NCBI GenBank assembly: GCA_018266075.1
Contig: JAFEBB010000009.1
Location: 62,001-126,000 of the forward strand
From: Deltaproteobacteria bacterium
GTDB taxonomy: Bacteria; Myxococcota; Myxococcia; Myxococcales; SZAS-1
DNA: 64,000 bases
Direction of reading: 5' to 3'
The notes beneath the pieces are model-generated. The model searched no databases and had not been told where the DNA came from. It saw only the letters and a program-made list of their open reading frames with translations. Below, piece by piece: positions 60,895-64,000 of this stretch. The number at the start of each line of letters is the position of its first letter. Positions within the stretch are counted from its first letter, which is position 1. The position numbers and the translations under genes are program-made.

Positions 60895-62193
60895 TTACGG
60901 GGGGAAGCAGTAGCCCGGGTCGGGGCTGGTGGTGGCGTGCGAGTCGTAGGGGAAGCACGCCGAGTTGCCGGGGCATTGGTTGGGCTGGTTCGCGTCGCAG
61001 TCGGTGAAGCACTCGTTGGCCGCGCCGCCGTCGCGGTAGTGCAGGCCGAGCGAGTAGCAGACCTCGCCTGCCGCGCACTCGCTCGAGCCCTTCACACCAA
61101 AGCCGGGGCACGGATCGCCGTTCTGCGCCGAGCCGGTGCCCATGCAGTAGCCGATGAGACCGCCCTGGCCGTCGCCGAACGGCTGGCAGTAGCCGTCGCC
61201 CGCGTCCGCGAGATTGCAGGGGCCGTAGAAGTTGCCGTTCTGCGGCACGCCGAAGTCGTTCGGGCCGCAGGAGTCGACCTGGCAGTAGCCCTGCTGGCAC
61301 TGCGCGTAGCTCAGGTTGCACTGGTCGGTGGTGCTGCAGCCCTGGAGGCAGTAGCCGCCGCCCGGGTAGGCCACGCAGGTGTAGCCCGCGGCGCAGGGGT
61401 TGGTGCCGGTGCCCGGGGTGCACGCGCCGTAGTCCGTGGGCTTGCTGCACTGGAGCGAGTTCGGATCGCAGACGGTGTTGCCGTCGGGGTTGCCGCTGCA
61501 CGAGTCGCTGCCGGTCTGTCCGTTGCCCTGCGAGCAGGTGCACGACCAGATGGTGCCCGCCGACGAAGGCAGCGCGGTGCAGCTCTCGCCGTAGCCGCAG
61601 CCGCCGCTCCGGCAGTCGCCCGTGCCAGTGGTGCCGCTGGTGCCGGTGGTGCTGGAGACGCTCACGCCGGTGGTCCCGGTCGTCGTGGAGAAGGTGCCGG
61701 TGGTGCTGGTCGCGGTCGACGAGCTCGCGTTGCCGTGGCCGGTGGTGCCGCTCGTCGTCGACGACGTGCCGCTGGTGGTGGTGCTGAAGCCGCTGGTGCC
61801 GTTGGTGGTCGTGCTGCTGAAGCCGTTGGTGCCGGTCGATGTCGCGCTCACGCCGGTGGTGCCGATGTCCGACGTCGCGCTCGAGGTGCCGCTGGTGCCG
61901 GTCGATGTGGCGCTCACGCCGGTGGTGCCGATGTCCGAGGTGGCGCTCGAGGTACCGCTGGTGCCGACGGTGTTCACGCTCGTGGTGGCCGAGGTGCCGT
62001 TGGTGCCGGTGGTCGACGCGCCCGAGCCGCCGTTGGTGTTCGCGGTCGTGTTCGCGCCGCTGCTGCCGTGCGCGGTAGTGCCCTGGCTGCTGCCGGTGCT
62101 CGAGCCGCTGGCCGAGTCGCTCTTGGCGCCGAAGCAGCCCGCCAACGCGATGCCCGCAATCAGCGTGAGCCCCAGTCGAAACGTGCGTGCCAT
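60895..62193 (-). CDS. Cys-rich lipoprotein with Thr/Gly/Ser linker
   Basis: The 432-residue product has a lipoprotein signal ending ALAGC (Cys about residue 20), a long Thr/Ser/Gly linker (about 25-190) and a Cys-rich C-terminal part (about 192-432) with some 26 cysteines in short CxxG/CxC groups. The linker matches in style the one at 6938-9460, but there is no LTD domain and the Cys pattern differs. GGAGGCAGGG precedes the ATG at 62193. It is surface or periplasmic and of unknown function. It diverges from the ferritin-like gene across 161 bp. Confidence 0.82.
   Translation of the reverse strand: MARTFRLGLTLIAGIALAGCFGAKSDSASGSSTGSSQGTTAHGSSGANTTANTNGGSGASTTGTNGTSATTSVNTVGTSGTSSATSDIGTTGVSATSTGTSGTSSATSDIGTTGVSATSTGTNGFSSTTTNGTSGFSTTTSGTSSTTSGTTGHGNASSSTATSTTGTFSTTTGTTGVSVSSTTGTSGTTGTGDCRSGGCGYGESCTALPSSAGTIWSCTCSQGNGQTGSDSCSGNPDGNTVCDPNSLQCSKPTDYGACTPGTGTNPCAAGYTCVAYPGGGYCLQGCSTTDQCNLSYAQCQQGYCQVDSCGPNDFGVPQNGNFYGPCNLADAGDGYCQPFGDGQGGLIGYCMGTGSAQNGDPCPGFGVKGSSECAAGEVCYSLGLHYRDGGAANECFTDCDANQPNQCPGNSACFPYDSHATTSPDPGYCFPP
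61620..62100 (-). repeat. Degenerate Thr/Gly/Ser-coding repeat
   Basis: The stretch codes repeated GTSSATSDIGTTGVSATST-like units. Two near-identical neighbours lie at about 61840-61905 and 61905-61960, the clearest tandem copies in the window. Confidence 0.8.
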
Positions 62194-62354
62194 CCCTGCC
62201 TCCCGAGTGTCAGCGTCCGACCTGTTGCAATCGCATGGCCAGCGCCAACGTCGCGAAACTCCAGCGCGCGAGGGGCGTTAGCGGGGTGGCAGCGGGGTGG
62301 CGGCCCTCAGAAAAGGCCGGCCGCTCTGCCAGGAGCTTGCAGTATCGTCGGCGC

Positions 62355-63182
62355 ATGGCGCACGCGCGGGGCAAGGCCATCGTGCTGGGCGAGCCGGTGC
62401 CGGCGATCGAGAAGGTCGCGGCGCAGCTGGGCAAGCGGCTCGGTGCGGAACATCCGCTGCCGTCGTTCAAGCACCTTCCCAAGCAGACCCGCGACGCCGC
62501 CCGGCGCTTCTGGAGCGAGCGCGCCTGGAGCGAGTACGCGGCCCTGCCGGTGGTCTCGCAGATCGCGCTGCGGATGGCGGCGGAGTCGGCGTCGCTCGCT
62601 GAGCTCGGCGGCGCCACGGCGATCCTCCAGGACGAGGCGCTGCACACCGCGCTCTCGGTGAACGTCGCCGAAGCGATGGGCGGCTACATCAGCGACATCC
62701 CCGATGAGCTCTCCTTCGACGCGCTCGCGCTCACCGGACCCATCGAGCTGCCGCGCGCGGTGTGGCTCGCCGTCGGCTGCTGCGTGGGGGAGACGGTGTC
62801 GCGCGCGCTGATTCAGGCGAGGCTGGCGCGCACCACCGAGCCGCACCTGCACGCGCTGGTGGCCCGGACGCTGCGCGACGAGAACCTGCACGTCGCCTTC
62901 GGCTGGGCGGCCGCGCGCAGTGCCATCTCGGGCCTCGACGCGCGCAGCAAGCGCGTCCTGGCCGACCAAAGTCGCGCGGCGCTCTCGGGCATGTACCGCG
63001 GGCCGGCGACGTCGGGGCTGAGCGGAGCGTTTGGACGTGCGGAGCGCAAGCTGCGCCAGCGCGTGGCCGACGCGGGGCTGGGTTGCTGCGCGCCCGAAGA
63101 AGAAGACGCCGCCGTGGCTGCGTGCGTGCAGAACTTCATCGCGCCCAATTTCCGCAAGCTCGGCGTTCCGTTCGAGCCCTGA
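62355..63182 (+). CDS. Ferritin-like diiron protein
   Basis: The 275-residue, mostly helical product shows a pattern consistent with a diiron four-helix bundle: a Glu in AAESASLAEL, then DEALHTA (E-x2-H), a Glu in CVGETVSRAL, then DENLHVAF (E-x2-H). These would give four carboxylates and two histidines as in ferritin-like oxygenases. A CC pair near residue 240 is unexplained. The ATG at 62355 is chosen over a longer frame. It could be an oxidase, an oxygenase or a structural relative; the substrate is unknown. Confidence 0.72.
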   Translation: MAHARGKAIVLGEPVPAIEKVAAQLGKRLGAEHPLPSFKHLPKQTRDAARRFWSERAWSEYAALPVVSQIALRMAAESASLAELGGATAILQDEALHTALSVNVAEAMGGYISDIPDELSFDALALTGPIELPRAVWLAVGCCVGETVSRALIQARLARTTEPHLHALVARTLRDENLHVAFGWAAARSAISGLDARSKRVLADQSRAALSGMYRGPATSGLSGAFGRAERKLRQRVADAGLGCCAPEEEDAAVAACVQNFIAPNFRKLGVPFEP

Positions 63183-63191
63183 AACGCGCGA

Positions 63192-63217
63192 CGCCCGACC
63201 GCTTTCGCGGACGGGCG
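63192..63217. terminator. Hairpin between converging ferritin-like and hypothetical genes
   Basis: CGCCCGACCGC (63192-63202) pairs with GCGGACGGGCG (63207-63217) with one A/A mismatch and a TTTC loop. No long T-run follows on either side. Confidence 0.6.
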
Positions 63218-63242
63218 CCACTCGCTTCGACTTCGTCGCTGC

Positions 63243-63662
63243 TTAGCCCATCAGGATGTGGCCGATGCCCACCTGGAGGGTGAAGGGGAACGCCTTCTTC
63301 TCGTCGGCGCTGGGGGCCACCAGGGCGCCCGAGTGCAGCTTCACGCCGTCCGTGGTGCCGATCTTGGCGTCCGACTTCACGGAGACCTCGAGGTACTGCT
63401 TGCCGCCTTTGGTCACCACCTGCGTGGTGAAGGGGCTGCTCTTGTTGAAGCCGGTGATCTCCGGGTTGCGGGCGCCCAGCAGGCCCTTGGCCGGGAAGGG
63501 CAGGTACATCTTGTCGCCCGGGGCGAGGATCGCGGTGCCGTTCTTGCCGATGGTGTTCTTGAACGCGTCCACCGTCTTGAAGGTCGTGCCGCCCACGTAG
63601 TCGGGGAGGGTCTTCGAGGCGTGGGTGATCTGGGTGCCGCCGCCAACCTTGGAGATAGCCAT
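63243..63662 (-). CDS. Hypothetical protein, 139 residues
   Basis: I do not recognise this protein. The frame from 63662 (MAISKVGGG) has AAGGA upstream. It is Gly/Lys/Thr-rich and probably all beta, with no signal peptide, Cys or membrane segment. An upstream in-frame ATG adds 40 residues without a ribosome site. Clear codon bias supports expression; the isolated position with its own terminator suggests a single-gene transcript. Confidence 0.65.
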   Translation of the reverse strand: MAISKVGGGTQITHASKTLPDYVGGTTFKTVDAFKNTIGKNGTAILAPGDKMYLPFPAKGLLGARNPEITGFNKSSPFTTQVVTKGGKQYLEVSVKSDAKIGTTDGVKLHSGALVAPSADEKKAFPFTLQVGIGHILMG

Positions 63663-63798
63663 GACTTTTTCCTTTTTGAGGGCCCGGAAACTGCACCGGG
63701 CGTTGATGTAGGTATGTATCGGCAGATGTCGCCGAACGTTGCCTTCGATACCCACCCAGGGCGTCGCGGCCGCGACCCGCACTCAGAGTGAAGTGGCG

Positions 63799-64000
63799 CT
63801 ACTCGGTGATGTCGTCTTTCAGCTGGATGACCTCTCCGCCCGTGGTGACGATCCACACGTCGAGCGTCGGGTCGGTGTCGAGGTTGGCGACGGCTGTCGC
63901 GAGCACATCGGAGCGTTCACCCTGGGGGTGGAACGTCGGAGGGACGAACCCGACGCTCGCCGGAATCACGTCCCCGTGCATGAAGTACGCGTAGCGGTGC
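63799..64000 (-). CDS. C-terminal part of a type IV pilin-like protein, cut by the window edge
   Basis: The frame is open from the right edge to a stop at 63799 and gives 66 codons. The sequence YFMHGDVIP.. leads to VANLDTDPTLDVWIVTTGGEVIQL, a D-x-D/T-LDVW strand-turn pattern that resembles the C-terminal head of myxobacterial PilA-like pilins. The signal and hydrophobic helix would lie outside the window. An ATG at 63981 is probably internal. The call is tentative. Confidence 0.45.
   Translation of the reverse strand, partial: HRYAYFMHGDVIPASVGFVPPTFHPQGERSDVLATAVANLDTDPTLDVWIVTTGGEVIQLKDDITE

Overview
The window is a piece of a high-GC chromosome that looks like a myxobacterium or a close relative (Myxococcota). 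The signs are the almost exclusive use of G/C-ending codons, several Ser/Thr protein kinases with unusual accessory domains, and secreted Cys-rich lipoproteins with long Thr/Gly/Ser linkers. Unlinked metabolic genes are packed between large regulatory and envelope proteins. No phage, plasmid, integrase, IS element or CRISPR array was recognised. Assignment to a genus is not possible from the sequence alone.

Region 1-9.5 kb: a truncated transglutaminase-like protein, ftsH, a small M50B-type membrane protease, a fatty-acid hydroxylase, a glutamine synthetase and a large lipoprotein with a lamin-tail domain. Region 9.5-23.5 kb: a DNA-damage and RNA neighbourhood. It holds SOS-boxed dnaE2, purU, a hypothetical protein, xthA, an abasic-site shield protein (SRAP), RNase R, a transmembrane Ser/Thr kinase, a double zinc-finger protein, a nitrobindin-like protein, tRNA-Arg(CCU) and, 13 nt after it, the CCA-adding enzyme. 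Region 23.8-31 kb: a histidine kinase with a degenerate receiver overlapping mnmA, a Tat-type phosphoesterase, lspA, folD, and a secreted zinc protease translationally coupled to a beta-barrel protein. Region 31-46 kb: a 980-residue surface protein with repeated carboxypeptidase-regulatory-like domains, an operon of kinase/FGE hybrid - substrate-binding protein - purB, a DUF2383 protein, typA, pfkB-gltA, and a sensor kinase flanked on both sides by a GATC-rich direct repeat family.

Region 47.6-59.8 kb is the metabolic centrepiece: a complete route from hypoxanthine/xanthine to malate. The minus-strand genes xdhA-xdhB make urate. The plus-strand operon puuD-allB-(allantoicase::OHCU decarboxylase)-uraH-allA takes urate to glyoxylate and urea, and a minus-strand malate synthase consumes the glyoxylate. 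Two of its enzymes have unusual architecture (an allantoicase/OHCU-decarboxylase fusion and a PuuD with a second cytochrome c domain), and an outer-membrane-type protein ends the operon. No urease, XdhC chaperone or purine transporter was seen in the window.

The most unexplained signal is a palindromic motif, TAAC-N6-GTT(A/T), found four times inside coding regions of the purine cluster and three times in the GATC-rich repeats, with a weaker relative inside dnaE2. Inside genes it is spelled with codons that are rare here (CTT, TTG, GTT, ACA), which suggests selection on the DNA rather than on the protein. Region 59.8-64 kb has rlmN, a second Thr-rich lipoprotein, a ferritin-like protein, a small hypothetical protein and a pilin-like fragment.
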